Part shown: in pieces, positions 8,390 to 16,638 of the stretch
Layout: the number at the start of each line of letters is the position of its first letter
Numbering within the stretch: the first letter of the stretch is position 1
From: Pseudomonadota bacterium
Lineage (GTDB): Bacteria > Pseudomonadota > Gammaproteobacteria > Xanthomonadales > Xanthomonadaceae
Length of the DNA: 64,000 nucleotides
Assembly: GCA_021821195.1 (NCBI GenBank)
Contig: JAKACT010000004.1
Coordinates: forward strand, 186,001-250,000
Direction of reading: 5' to 3'
Translations under genes and position numbers: made by a program
The notes under the pieces: model-generated
The model's database searches: none
The model's input: only the letters and a program-made list of their open reading frames with translations
What the model was told of the DNA's origin: nothing

Positions 8390-10180
8390 GTGAGCATCCG
8401 TCAACTCCCCGATACCCTGATCAACCAGATCGCCGCCGGCGAGGTCGTCGAGCGACCTGCGTCCGTGGTCAAGGAGCTGGTCGAAAACGCGCTGGACGCA
8501 GGCGCTAAACGCATCGATATCGACCTGGAGGAAGGCGGCATCCGCCTGATCCGCATCCGCGACGATGGCGGCGGCATCGCGCCGGAGGAGCTGCCGCTGG
8601 CGGTGAGCCGCCACGCCACCAGCAAGATCGCCTCCATCGATGATCTCGAAGCGGTGGCCACGCTCGGCTTCCGCGGCGAGGCGCTGCCGTCGGTGGCCTC
8701 GGTCAGCCGTTTCCGCCTGGCCTCGCGTCGGCGCGATGCCGAGCATGGCGCCGAGCTGCGCATCGATGGCGGCAGGCTGGGCGAAGTCGCGCCGAACGCG
8801 CATCCGCACGGCACCACGGTGGAAGTGCGGGACCTGTTCTTCAACGTGCCGGCGCGGCGCAAGTTCCTGCGCGCCGAGCGTACCGAGCTATCGCATATCG
8901 AGGAGTGGCTGCGCACGCTGGCGCTGGCGCGGCCCGACGTGGAGATCCGGGTCAGCCACAACGGCAAGCCGTCGCGGCGCTGGAAGGGCGAGGGCCACCT
9001 GCTCAGCGACGTGCGCCTGCACGAGGCGCTGGGCGAGGAGTTCGCCCGCAACGCGCTGCGCGTGGACCACGCCGGCGCCGGCATGCGCCTGCACGGCTGG
9101 GTCGCGCAGCCGGCGTACAACCGCGCCAGCGCCGACCAGCAGTACCTCTACGTCAACGGCCGCAGCGTGCGCGACCGCAACATCGCCCACGCGGTGCGGC
9201 AGGCCTACAGCGACGTGCTGTTCCACGGCCGCCACCCGGCCTACGTGCTGTTCCTCGAACTCGACCCGCGCGGCGTCGACGTGAACGTGCACCCGGCCAA
9301 GCACGAAGTGCGCTTCCGCGAATCGCGTCTCGTGCATGATTTCGTCTACCGCACCCTGCACGCCGCGCTGGCGGAGACCCGTGCCGGCAGCATGGCCACG
9401 CCCACCCCGCCGATGTCCGTGCCTGCCGCGGACGTGCCGCGCTGGTCGATGCCGTCGCCGCCGCAGCAGCAGGCCATGGGCCTGCGCGTGGGCGATGCGC
9501 CCGCCGCGTATGCCGCGCTGTACGCGCCGCGTGCCGATGCTGCATCGACGCAGCCGCTGGCGGCGATACCGATGCCGAACGACGCGCCGGGTGGCATGCC
9601 GCCGCTCGGCTTCGCCGTCGCCCAGCTGCACGGCATCTACATCCTCGCCGAGAACGCCGAGGGCCTGGTGGTGGTCGACATGCACGCCGCCCACGAGCGC
9701 ATCGGCTACGAAAAATTGAAGGCCGCGCACGACGGCGCCGGCCTGCGCACCCAGCCGCTGCTGGTGCCCAGCAGCCTGGCGGTGTCCGAACGCGAAGCCG
9801 ACATCGCCGAGCGCGAATCGGAGACGCTGGCGCAGCTGGGCTTCGAGGTGCAGCGCAGCGGCCCGCAGTCGCTGCTGCTGCGCAGCGTGCCGGCGCTGCT
9901 GGCGCACGGCGACGTGGAGGCGCTGCTGCGCGACGTGCTCGCCGACCTGCGCGAACACGGCAACACCCGCCGGGTGGCCGAGACCCGCGACGAGCTGCTG
10001 GCCACCATGGCCTGCCACGGCGCGGTGCGCGCCAACCGCAGGCTCACCATTCCCGAGATGAACGCGCTGCTGCGCGAGATGGAAGCAACCGAACGGTCCG
10101 GCCAGTGCAACCACGGCCGCCCCACGTGGACGCGTTTTTCGCTGGCGGAGATGGACAAATGGTTCCTGCGCGGTCGTTGA
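8390..10180 (+). CDS. mutL: DNA mismatch repair protein MutL (endonuclease type)
   Basis: Couples MutS mismatch recognition to strand incision. The N-terminal GHKL ATPase carries [22 protein letters not shown] and GFRGEAL. A Pro/Ala-rich linker (about 335-400) leads to the C-terminal dimerisation domain. That domain has [12 protein letters not shown] at 430-441, which fits the nuclease motif DQHA(x)2E(x)4E with M for Q, plus [10 protein letters not shown] and CNHGRP (C573). These motifs mark the endonuclease class of MutL found in bacteria without MutH. The start is GTG at 8390, giving the conserved [22 protein letters not shown] beginning. The end overlaps the next gene by 22 bases. Confidence 0.97.
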   Translation: MSIRQLPDTLINQIAAGEVVERPASVVKELVENALDAGAKRIDIDLEEGGIRLIRIRDDGGGIAPEELPLAVSRHATSKIASIDDLEAVATLGFRGEALPSVASVSRFRLASRRRDAEHGAELRIDGGRLGEVAPNAHPHGTTVEVRDLFFNVPARRKFLRAERTELSHIEEWLRTLALARPDVEIRVSHNGKPSRRWKGEGHLLSDVRLHEALGEEFARNALRVDHAGAGMRLHGWVAQPAYNRASADQQYLYVNGRSVRDRNIAHAVRQAYSDVLFHGRHPAYVLFLELDPRGVDVNVHPAKHEVRFRESRLVHDFVYRTLHAALAETRAGSMATPTPPMSVPAADVPRWSMPSPPQQQAMGLRVGDAPAAYAALYAPRADAASTQPLAAIPMPNDAPGGMPPLGFAVAQLHGIYILAENAEGLVVVDMHAAHERIGYEKLKAAHDGAGLRTQPLLVPSSLAVSEREADIAERESETLAQLGFEVQRSGPQSLLLRSVPALLAHGDVEALLRDVLADLREHGNTRRVAETRDELLATMACHGAVRANRRLTIPEMNALLREMEATERSGQCNHGRPTWTRFSLAEMDKWFLRGR

Positions 10181-11112
10181 TCCTGCTGGTTGTCGCCGCG
10201 TTGGCGATGGCTGCCTGCAATCGCTCCAGCGAGCCCAGCGCGGCGCAAGAAGCCGCGAAGGCGAAGGCCGCGGCCGAGTTCGCTGCCTCCGAAAGCGCAT
10301 GGCGCGCGCAGCGTCTGGCCGAGCTGACCAAGCCCGATGGCTGGGCCAGCCTGATCGGCCTGCACTGGCTGGACCGCGGCAGCCATCGCGTCGGCAGCGC
10401 CGTCGATAACGGCATCCGCCTGCTGCTGGGCCCGCCGCATCTGGGCGTGTTCAGCGTGCGCGACGGCAAGGCGCGCTTCGTGGCCGATGCGGTGGTCACC
10501 ATTGATGGGCAGCCCGGCAAGGGCGGCGCGTTGCGCAGCGATGCCGACCAGGGCGGCCCCAGCGTGATCGGGTTCGACGACGGCAAGGGACTGGCCACGG
10601 TGATCGAACGCGGCGGCCGGCTGGCGCTGCGGGTCAAGCACAGCGAGGCCGACAGCCGGGTGCATTTCGCCGGCCTGGAGTACTGGCCGGGTGGCCCGCA
10701 GTGGCGGGTGCAGGCGCGCTTCATCCCACATCCGCCCGGCAGGACATTGCCGATCGCCAACATCATCGGCACCACCGACGAGATTCCCAACCCCGGCGTG
10801 GTCGAGTTCACCCGCAACGGCACGCCGTTCCGGCTGGAGGCGCTGGACCAGGGCGAGGGCACGCTGTTCCTGGTGTTCGCCGACCGCACCAGTGGCCACG
10901 GCAGCTACGGCGCCGGACGCTTCATCGACGCACCGATGCCGGATGCACGGGGCCGGTTGACGCTCGACTTCAACCGCGCCTACAACCCGCCGTGCGCATT
11001 CACTCCGTTCGCCACCTGCCCGCTGCCGCCGCCGGAAAACCGGCTGGACCTGCGGGTGGAAGCGGGCGAGAAAACCTATCGCAAACCCGAGTCATCCTCC
11101 AAGGACGCCTGA
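10159..11112 (+). CDS. DUF1684 family lipoprotein
   Basis: The function is unknown. The 317-residue protein begins with a lipoprotein signal (hydrophobic 7-19, lipobox MAAC with C20), so it is probably anchored in an envelope membrane facing the periplasm. The DUF1684 signature is near the C terminus: [20 protein letters not shown] followed by [12 protein letters not shown]. Typical members also carry [11 protein letters not shown] near the start of the mature part, as here. The ATG at 10159 lies inside the end of mutL, giving translational coupling; a longer frame starting inside mutL lacks a proper signal peptide and is rejected. The next gene overlaps it by one base (TGATG). Confidence 0.85.
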   Translation: MVPARSLILLVVAALAMAACNRSSEPSAAQEAAKAKAAAEFAASESAWRAQRLAELTKPDGWASLIGLHWLDRGSHRVGSAVDNGIRLLLGPPHLGVFSVRDGKARFVADAVVTIDGQPGKGGALRSDADQGGPSVIGFDDGKGLATVIERGGRLALRVKHSEADSRVHFAGLEYWPGGPQWRVQARFIPHPPGRTLPIANIIGTTDEIPNPGVVEFTRNGTPFRLEALDQGEGTLFLVFADRTSGHGSYGAGRFIDAPMPDARGRLTLDFNRAYNPPCAFTPFATCPLPPPENRLDLRVEAGEKTYRKPESSSKDA

Positions 11113-12041
11113 TGAAATCCCGATTGCTCGCCCTTGCGCTGTGCGCGCTGCTGCTCCCCGTTGCCCATGCCGACCAGCCTGCGACGGCTGCCTCGGCGCA
11201 GGCGGCCAAGCGCCCGCTGCTGTGGAAGGTGTCCGACGCCGACAATTCGGTCTACCTGCTGGGTTCGTTCCACCTGCTCAAGGCCGACGACTACCCACTG
11301 CCGGTGGAAGTGGACCGCGCCTTCGACGACAGCGCCTCGCTGCTGTTCGAGATCGACCCGGCGGCGCTGACCGCGCCCGATTCGATGGCGGTGATGCAGA
11401 AGTACATGGCCTACGAGGATGGCAAGAGCCTGAGCGCCGTGTTGCCCAAGCCGACGCTGGAGAAGCTGTCCACGCTGGTGTCGGCCGGCGGCGGCAGCGT
11501 GCAGGCGCTGGAGCACAGCGAGCCGTGGGCGGTGAGCCTGGGCTTGGTGCTGGGCGTCACCCGTGCGATGGGTTTCAGCCAGGAGTTGGGGCTGGACCGC
11601 AAGCTGATGGCGCGCGCCAGCGACGCCGGCAAGCCGGCCGCCGGGCTGGAAACGGTGGAAGACCAGATGCGCGCGATGGACGCGGTGCCCTATGCCGAGC
11701 AGGCGCAAGGCATGGACGAGTTCCTGTCCGACCCGCAGAAGGCGATCCGCCAGATGAGCGACATGCACGCCTGGTGGCGCGCGGGCGACGTGGCGAAATT
11801 GGACAGCGGGATGCGCGCGGAGATGGCGCAAAAGACCCCGGAGAGCTACCGCCTGCTCGACGTCGAGCGCAACCGCGCGTGGCTGCCGCAGGTGGAGAAG
11901 CGCCTGTCCGAATCGAAGCAGGACAATACGCTGGTGGTGGTGGGCTCCCTGCACCTGCTGGGCAGCGACGGGCTGGTGGAACAGCTGAAGGCGAAGGGCT
12001 ACACGGTCGAGCGGATCTGCGACAGCTGCGCAGCGGACTGA
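11112..12041 (+). CDS. TraB/GumN family protein
   Basis: A 309-residue exported protein (signal peptide 1-20, ending AHA). The TraB/GumN/TIKI fold shows two GxxH motifs, GSFH at 51-54 and GSLH at 278-281, which in TIKI-type metalloproteases help bind metal; protease activity here is inferred only. Two cysteines near the C terminus (ICDSC) may form a disulfide. It overlaps the DUF1684 gene by one base, so the two are made together. GumN of Xanthomonas is a relative, but this gene is not in an exopolysaccharide cluster. Confidence 0.85.
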   Translation: MKSRLLALALCALLLPVAHADQPATAASAQAAKRPLLWKVSDADNSVYLLGSFHLLKADDYPLPVEVDRAFDDSASLLFEIDPAALTAPDSMAVMQKYMAYEDGKSLSAVLPKPTLEKLSTLVSAGGGSVQALEHSEPWAVSLGLVLGVTRAMGFSQELGLDRKLMARASDAGKPAAGLETVEDQMRAMDAVPYAEQAQGMDEFLSDPQKAIRQMSDMHAWWRAGDVAKLDSGMRAEMAQKTPESYRLLDVERNRAWLPQVEKRLSESKQDNTLVVVGSLHLLGSDGLVEQLKAKGYTVERICDSCAAD

Positions 12042-12051
12042 GTCACCGGCG

Positions 12052-12459
12052 CTATGCGCAGGCCTGCATCACGATGCAATCCACCGGGCAGGCCGGTACG
12101 CACAGTTCGCAGCCGGTGCACAGGTCGTCCAGCACGGTGTGCATGTGCTTGGGGCCGCCAAGGATGGCGTCCACCGGGCAGGCCTGGATGCACTTGGTGC
12201 AGCCGATGCAGTCGGCTTCGACGATGAAGGCCAGTTCCCCGGGCTTGTGCGTGCCGCGACCGCGGTCATAGGGCTGCGGCGCGACGCCCAGTGCCTTCGC
12301 CAGCGCGCGTGCGCCGGCATCGCCGCCGGGCGGGCAGTGGTCGATGCCGGCCTCGCCGCGGGCCATCGCCTCGGCATAGGGGCGGCAACCGTCGAAGCCG
12401 CATTGCCCGCATTGGGTCTGCGGCAGCAGGCGATCCAGGCGTTCCACCAGGTCGGTCAT
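12052..12459 (-). CDS. rnfB: RnfB-like soluble ferredoxin (Fe-S domain plus two 4Fe-4S modules)
   Basis: The 135-residue protein has the RnfB/RsxB order: an Fe-S domain with C17, C20, C25 and C42 (CGQCGFDGC), then two 4Fe-4S modules, C84/C87/C90/C94 and C114/C117/C120/C124. The N-terminal membrane helix of true RnfB is missing, and none of rnfACDGE is nearby, so it probably acts as a soluble electron carrier. The ATG at 12457-12459 is chosen because the upstream sequence lacks RnfB features. It lies 58 bases downstream of the hemerythrin gene on the same strand. Standalone genes of this type occur beside metG in Xanthomonadaceae. Confidence 0.85.
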   Translation of the reverse strand: MTDLVERLDRLLPQTQCGQCGFDGCRPYAEAMARGEAGIDHCPPGGDAGARALAKALGVAPQPYDRGRGTHKPGELAFIVEADCIGCTKCIQACPVDAILGGPKHMHTVLDDLCTGCELCVPACPVDCIVMQACA

Positions 12460-12517
12460 GCCCTGCAGTCGTTGCGCAGGGCAGGCTGGATCGTCCAGTC
12501 CGGGCAAGCCGCTGCCT

Positions 12518-12928
12518 TCATAGCAATTCGGCGAGCGGCAGCAGCTCGCGGTCCTCGTGCTGGATGCGCGCATGCAGCGCATCCAGCAGGCTGGCGGCCT
12601 CGTGCCCGAAGCGCTCGGGATCGGCGCCGATCCGCATGGCCGTGTCCCAGCGCGCGGTGAAGTCCCCATAGGCCGTCGCCAGCCCGCCCATCTCGTGCTG
12701 GAAGCGCTTGCCGACCGCGGCGACCCGTGGGTCACTGGCCCCGGCAAGGGCCGGATACAGCATCCGGTCCTCGATCGCCAGGTGCAGCTTGATGGTGGCG
12801 TTGAGTTTCTTCAGCTCGGCGAACAGGGCGTCGGCGTTCCCGGCGACGCCCGCCTGCACCAGCCTGCGCAGCTCGTCCATGCTGGCGTAGAGGGTGTCGT
12901 GGTCGCTCTTGATCCTGCTGGTGTTCAT
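12518..12928 (-). CDS. Hemerythrin HHE domain protein
   Basis: A 136-residue four-helix HHE protein expected to bind a di-iron centre. Candidate ligands are H10, H49, E53, H78/E79 and H124/E125, in the contexts [17 protein letters not shown] and IQHED. Such proteins bind oxygen or nitric oxide, or help repair iron centres; which applies here cannot be told. The ATG at 12926-12928 is supported by the [11 protein letters not shown] beginning. It lies between metG (68 bases upstream) and the RnfB-like gene, which could supply electrons. Confidence 0.88.
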   Translation of the reverse strand: MNTSRIKSDHDTLYASMDELRRLVQAGVAGNADALFAELKKLNATIKLHLAIEDRMLYPALAGASDPRVAAVGKRFQHEMGGLATAYGDFTARWDTAMRIGADPERFGHEAASLLDALHARIQHEDRELLPLAELL

Positions 12929-12996
12929 CGGTCGACCGAAGGACGGGGGCAGTGCATGCAGTATGTGCTTCCCGGGGCGGGATCTGGTTGCCGTAC

Positions 12997-15144
12997 TCAG
13001 CGCACCGGCATCCCCGGCTCCGCGCCGGCATCGGCGTCCAGCAGCGCCAGCGCGCCGCCGTCGAAGCCGGCCGACAGGATCATGCCCTCGCTCAGGCCGA
13101 AGCGCATCTTGCGCGGCGCGAGGTTGGCGATGAACACCACGCTGCGCCCGACGAGCTTCTCCGGCTCGCCGTAGCTGCCGCGGATGCCGGAGAAGATCTG
13201 CCGCTGGCCCAGTTCGCCGGCGTCCAGCAGGAAGCGCAGCAGCTTGTCGCTGCCCTCGACGAAGCCGCATTCCAGCACCTTGCCGATGCGCAGGTCGAGC
13301 TTGGCGAAGTCGTCGATGCCGATGTAGGCCGTGTCCGTGGCGGCCTTGGGGGCGGGCGTCGCATCCGCAGCGGCGGGCGCGGCCTTGGCCAGCGCGGCGG
13401 CCGTGGGCGCGGTTGGGGCAGGAGCGGCGAGGGTGTCCTTGCTGGCGTCGATCATGGCTTGGATGTGCTTCGGGTCGATGCGGGTGAACAGCGGGGAGTA
13501 GGGGTTGAGCGTGCGGCCCCACAGTTCGGTGGGGTTGTTGTCGATATGGGCCCGCAGCGCCACGCCGAGGTACTTCTCGATGTCGGTGCTGGTGCGCGGC
13601 AGGATCGGCTTCAGCGCGGCGGCGATGTCGGCGAAGGCCTGCAGTGCGGTGGACAGCACGAGGTGCAGGTCGGCGCGACGCGACGGATCCTTGGCCAGCG
13701 CCCAGGGAGCGGTGTGGGCGATGTACTCGTTGGCCACGTCGGCGGCCGCCATTGCATGGCGGGTCACGGCCGCGGGGTTGTCTTGGCCGTAAAGCGAACT
13801 GGCATGTGCGGTGTTGGCCCGGACATGGCCAAGCATGTTGCGCGCGTCCTCCAGCCAGCCCGCGCTGGCGCCGGCGTGCCCTGCCTCGGCCCACGGCGAG
13901 GTGCCGACGGTGTTGCCGAAGTGGGTTTCCAGCAGCTTGGCGCTGCGGCTGGCCAGGTTGACGAACTTGCCGACCACGTCGCTGTTCACGCGGGCCACGA
14001 AGTCGGACAGGTTGAGGTCCAGGTCGTCCACGCCGCCGGAAGTCTTGCAGGCGAAGTAGTAGCGCAGTGCTTCCGGGTCCAGCCCGGCGTCGAGGTAGGT
14101 GCGCGCCATCACGAAGGTGCCGCGCGACTTGCTCATCTTGGCGCCGTCCACGGTCAGGTAGCCGTTGACGTGCAGGCGGTCGGGCTTGCGCAGGCCGTTG
14201 CCCTCCAGCACCGCCGGCCAGAACAGGCCGTGGAAGTTGACGATGTCCTTGCCGATGAAGTGGTGCAGCTCTGCCTCGTCGCCCGGCTGCAGCAGGGCCG
14301 CCATGCGCGCTTCGTCGAAGCCGGCGGTCTTGCCGCTGCGGGCCAGCGCCAGCAGGCTGGAGAAATAGCCGATCGGCGCGTCCAGCCAGACGTAGAAATA
14401 CTTGCCCGGATGGCCGGGGATCTCGAAGCCGAAGTAGGGCGCGTCGCGGGAGATGTCCCAGTCGCGCAGGCCGCCCTCGCCGTTGATCCATTCGCCCAGC
14501 TTGGCCTTCACGCCCGGCACCGCCACGTCGCCCTGCAGCCAGTCGCGCAGCACGTCGGTGTACTGGCCCAGCTTGAAGAAGAAGTGCTCGGAGGCGCGCA
14601 GTTCCGGGGTGGCGCCGGAGACCACCGAGCGCGGGTCGATCAGGTCGGTGGGGTTGTAGGTGGCACCGCAGACCTCGCAGTTGTCGCCGTACTGGTCGGG
14701 CGACTTGCAGGTCGGGCAGGTGCCCTTGACGTAGCGGTCCGGCAGGAACATCTGCTTGGCCGGGTCGTACAACTGCTCGATCGAGCGGCGTTCGATGCTG
14801 CCGCGCGCGTCCAGCGCCGCGTAGAAGCGTTCGGTCAGCTGGCGGTTCTCGTCCGAATGGGTCGAGTGGTACCAGTCGAAGGCCACGCCGAAGTCGGCGA
14901 AGTCGCGCTCGTGGCCGGCCTTGATCGCAGCGATGAAGGCCTCCGGCGTGGTGCCGGCCCTCTCGGCCGCCAGCATGATCGGCGTGCCGTGGGTGTCGTC
15001 GGCGCAGACGAAGTGCACGTCGCCGCCGGCCATGCGTCGCGCCCGCACCCAGATGTCGGCCTGGATGTAGCCCACCAGGTGGCCGAGGTGGAGCGGGCCG
15101 TTGGCATAGGGCAGGGCATTGGTGACAAGCGCGGGACGGGGCAT
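12997..15144 (-). CDS. metG: Methionyl-tRNA synthetase
   Basis: Charges tRNA-Met and initiator tRNA. The 715-residue protein has the class I signatures HLGH (residues about 18-21) and KMSKS, a zinc knuckle CPTCK...CEVCG typical of MetRS1, an anticodon-binding helical domain, an Ala/Pro-rich linker (about 570-600) and a C-terminal tRNA-binding OB-fold domain (FAKLDLRIGKV) used for dimerisation. The ATG at 15142-15144 gives MPRPALVTNALPYANGPLH, the conserved beginning; the in-frame extension upstream is not conserved. Confidence 0.97.
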   Translation of the reverse strand: MPRPALVTNALPYANGPLHLGHLVGYIQADIWVRARRMAGGDVHFVCADDTHGTPIMLAAERAGTTPEAFIAAIKAGHERDFADFGVAFDWYHSTHSDENRQLTERFYAALDARGSIERRSIEQLYDPAKQMFLPDRYVKGTCPTCKSPDQYGDNCEVCGATYNPTDLIDPRSVVSGATPELRASEHFFFKLGQYTDVLRDWLQGDVAVPGVKAKLGEWINGEGGLRDWDISRDAPYFGFEIPGHPGKYFYVWLDAPIGYFSSLLALARSGKTAGFDEARMAALLQPGDEAELHHFIGKDIVNFHGLFWPAVLEGNGLRKPDRLHVNGYLTVDGAKMSKSRGTFVMARTYLDAGLDPEALRYYFACKTSGGVDDLDLNLSDFVARVNSDVVGKFVNLASRSAKLLETHFGNTVGTSPWAEAGHAGASAGWLEDARNMLGHVRANTAHASSLYGQDNPAAVTRHAMAAADVANEYIAHTAPWALAKDPSRRADLHLVLSTALQAFADIAAALKPILPRTSTDIEKYLGVALRAHIDNNPTELWGRTLNPYSPLFTRIDPKHIQAMIDASKDTLAAPAPTAPTAAALAKAAPAAADATPAPKAATDTAYIGIDDFAKLDLRIGKVLECGFVEGSDKLLRFLLDAGELGQRQIFSGIRGSYGEPEKLVGRSVVFIANLAPRKMRFGLSEGMILSAGFDGGALALLDADAGAEPGMPVR

Positions 15145-15228
15145 GGGCGTGGCGTGGCGGGGCGACCCGCGATTATCGCACGCGAGCCACGGCCCCCGAC
15201 CCACCCGCGTGGGCGGGCGGGCCGTCGG

Positions 15229-15669
15229 TCATTCGCGTCGCCAGACCTGCTGCCGGCAGAAGAACGCGATGCAGCCGGACATGCCGAGCGCGCGGCCGTC
15301 CTCCAACAGGGCCAGCTTGGCCTTGTAGTCCTTACCGTTCTCGGGATCGAGCACGCGCCCGCCCGACCAGCCGCCGTCGCCATCGGGGCGCAGGCCCCAC
15401 AGGATCACCAACCCGCGGATCGGCTTGCCGTGCAGCGGTCCCTTGCAGGCCTTGCAGGGCGGGTTGGGCCCGTCCTTGAGGTCGAGGATGTCGACCACCC
15501 GGCCGGCGATGCTGCCGTCGCGGGCGCGGTAGACCTCCACCACCGACTTGGGCTTACCGGTGGCGTCATCGATGGTTGTCCAGCGTCCCAGCAGCGCTTC
15601 CTGCGCGGGCGCGGGCGCCGCCAGGGCCAGCAGCAGGCCGGCGAAGGCCGCGCGTCCCCACTGGCGCAA
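15229..15669 (-). CDS. DUF2147 family exported protein (second tandem copy)
   Basis: The function is unknown. The 146-residue exported protein has a signal peptide that ends in APAPAQ. The mature part has the DUF2147 pattern: LLGRWTTIDDATGKPKSVVEV, a CKACKG pair, GLVILWGL and GCIAFFC near the end. It resembles the gene just upstream throughout, so the two arose by duplication. No ATG is available. TTG at 15667-15669 gives a normal signal peptide; an alternative TTG at 15724-15726 overlaps the upstream stop (TTGA) and would add 19 residues. The start is therefore uncertain, the gene is not. Confidence 0.8.
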   Translation of the reverse strand: MRQWGRAAFAGLLLALAAPAPAQEALLGRWTTIDDATGKPKSVVEVYRARDGSIAGRVVDILDLKDGPNPPCKACKGPLHGKPIRGLVILWGLRPDGDGGWSGGRVLDPENGKDYKAKLALLEDGRALGMSGCIAFFCRQQVWRRE

Positions 15670-15722
15670 CGCGCCGGGAACGGCCCGGGCAGCGGGCCGT
15701 CCGGATGGTGCGCGGAGAATGG

Positions 15723-16157
15723 TCAATCCACCCGTTCCCAGGTGGCGGTGCGGCAGATGAAGGCCACGCAGCCCTTCACTTCCAGCTTCTTGCCGCCGGC
15801 GACCAGCTTGATCGACTTGGCGGTGAAGCTGCGGTCTTCCGACGGCTTGTAGCCGTTGCCGCCGCCCCAGGTCCCGTCCTTGTTGGCCTTCAGGTTCCAC
15901 AGGGTGACGATGCCGACCATCGGCTTGTTTTGGTGCTGCCCGCTGCAGGTGGTGCAGGTGGCGGGAACGCCCACTGCTTCCACGATCTTCGCCGCCAGCG
16001 TGCCGTTCTTGGCCTCGTAGATTTCCGAGATCGTCATGACCTTGCCGGTCTTGTCGTCCAGGGTCTTCCATTTGCCCACCGGCGAGGTGGCGGAGTGCTG
16101 CGCGGTCGCCGCGAACGAAAGCGACGCCAGCGCCGCTGCCAGGATCATCTTGCGCAT
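15723..16157 (-). CDS. DUF2147 family exported protein (first tandem copy)
   Basis: A 144-residue protein with a signal peptide (1-19, ending ATA-Q) and a single DUF2147 domain: VGKWKTLDDKTGKVMTISEI, CTTCSG, MVGIVTLWNL and GCVAFICR. The cysteine pair and the late cysteine are shared with the next gene. The family is periplasmic and of unknown role, with a small beta-barrel-like fold. The ATG at 16155-16157 is preceded by GGAGGGAAGG. Its stop overlaps one possible start of the second copy. Confidence 0.87.
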   Translation of the reverse strand: MRKMILAAALASLSFAATAQHSATSPVGKWKTLDDKTGKVMTISEIYEAKNGTLAAKIVEAVGVPATCTTCSGQHQNKPMVGIVTLWNLKANKDGTWGGGNGYKPSEDRSFTAKSIKLVAGGKKLEVKGCVAFICRTATWERVD

Positions 16158-16275
16158 GTACCTTCCCTCCGGGGATCAGCGGGGCGCGGCGCGCCCCTCT
16201 CGGGCTTTATAACCCATCCGATGGCGTATGGAAGGTCTCGTCCGTCGCGCCTGGGCGCAGTCAATTCAGCCGGGC

Positions 16276-16304
16276 AAAAAGAACCCCGCCTTTCGGCGGG
16301 GTTC
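16276..16304 (-). terminator. Rho-independent terminator, orphaned
   Basis: A perfect 10-bp stem, GAACCCCGCC against GGCGGGGTTC, with a 4-base loop (16281-16304), followed on the minus strand by five T (16280-16276). It lies 24 bases past the stop codon of the damaged receptor remnant at 16,328 and probably served that gene. It cannot serve the DUF2147 genes, which start downstream of it. Confidence 0.85.
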
Positions 16305-16327
16305 TTGCGTGGCGCGCTGGACGTTGT

Positions 16328-16530
16328 TTACTTCTTGCCGAAGCTGCTTCGAGGTCGTAGGCGCGGCCCAGGATGTCGAAGTTAGGGTTGTCATACGGCT
16401 CGCCGCTGGGGCCGGAGTCCGAATAGACGCCTATGCCGGGGATGCGGTTGCTGGGGTTGTGGACCCGGAATTGAGCGCTTCAGTGCGTCGGTGGCGTTGA
16501 AGTTCCGCAGTGTACGAGCCAGCGCGGCCG
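16328..16530 (-). pseudogene. 3' remnant of an outer-membrane (probably TonB-dependent) receptor gene
   Basis: On the minus strand a stretch with normal high-GC codon use reads FRVHNPSNRIPGIGVYSD then SGPSGEPYDNPNFDILGRAY, and then loses frame. One added base after the following DLEA codons restores ASFGKK and a TAA stop at 16,330-16,328. Upstream (towards 16,530) the frame is broken again by a TGA, with LRNFNATDALK in another frame. The text resembles the last strands of a TonB-dependent receptor barrel, and a strong terminator follows at the right distance. No start or N-terminal part remains before the divergent mrp promoter. The family assignment is an inference from pattern, not from an alignment. 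Confidence 0.45.
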
Positions 16531-16619
16531 GCACCGGCAATCGCGTAGCCGTCCGGATCCAGCGCGGCCGTGCGCGTCGCGTGCTGATGCGAATCAAGGA
16601 GGACGCAGGGCGGCTTCGC

Positions 16620-16625
16620 TAGAAT
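16620..16625 (+). promoter_or_regulatory. Candidate -10 box for mrp
   Basis: TAGAAT ends 13 bases before the mrp ATG, with GGAG between them. This would give a leader of only about 6-8 bases. No clear -35 element is visible. Confidence 0.4.
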
Positions 16626-16638
16626 CGGAGCCCTCCCC

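Noticed and set aside
12952-15852. An open frame of 966 codons on the plus strand opposite metG.
   Set aside because: Antisense shadow of metG with no recognisable domain and abnormal composition.
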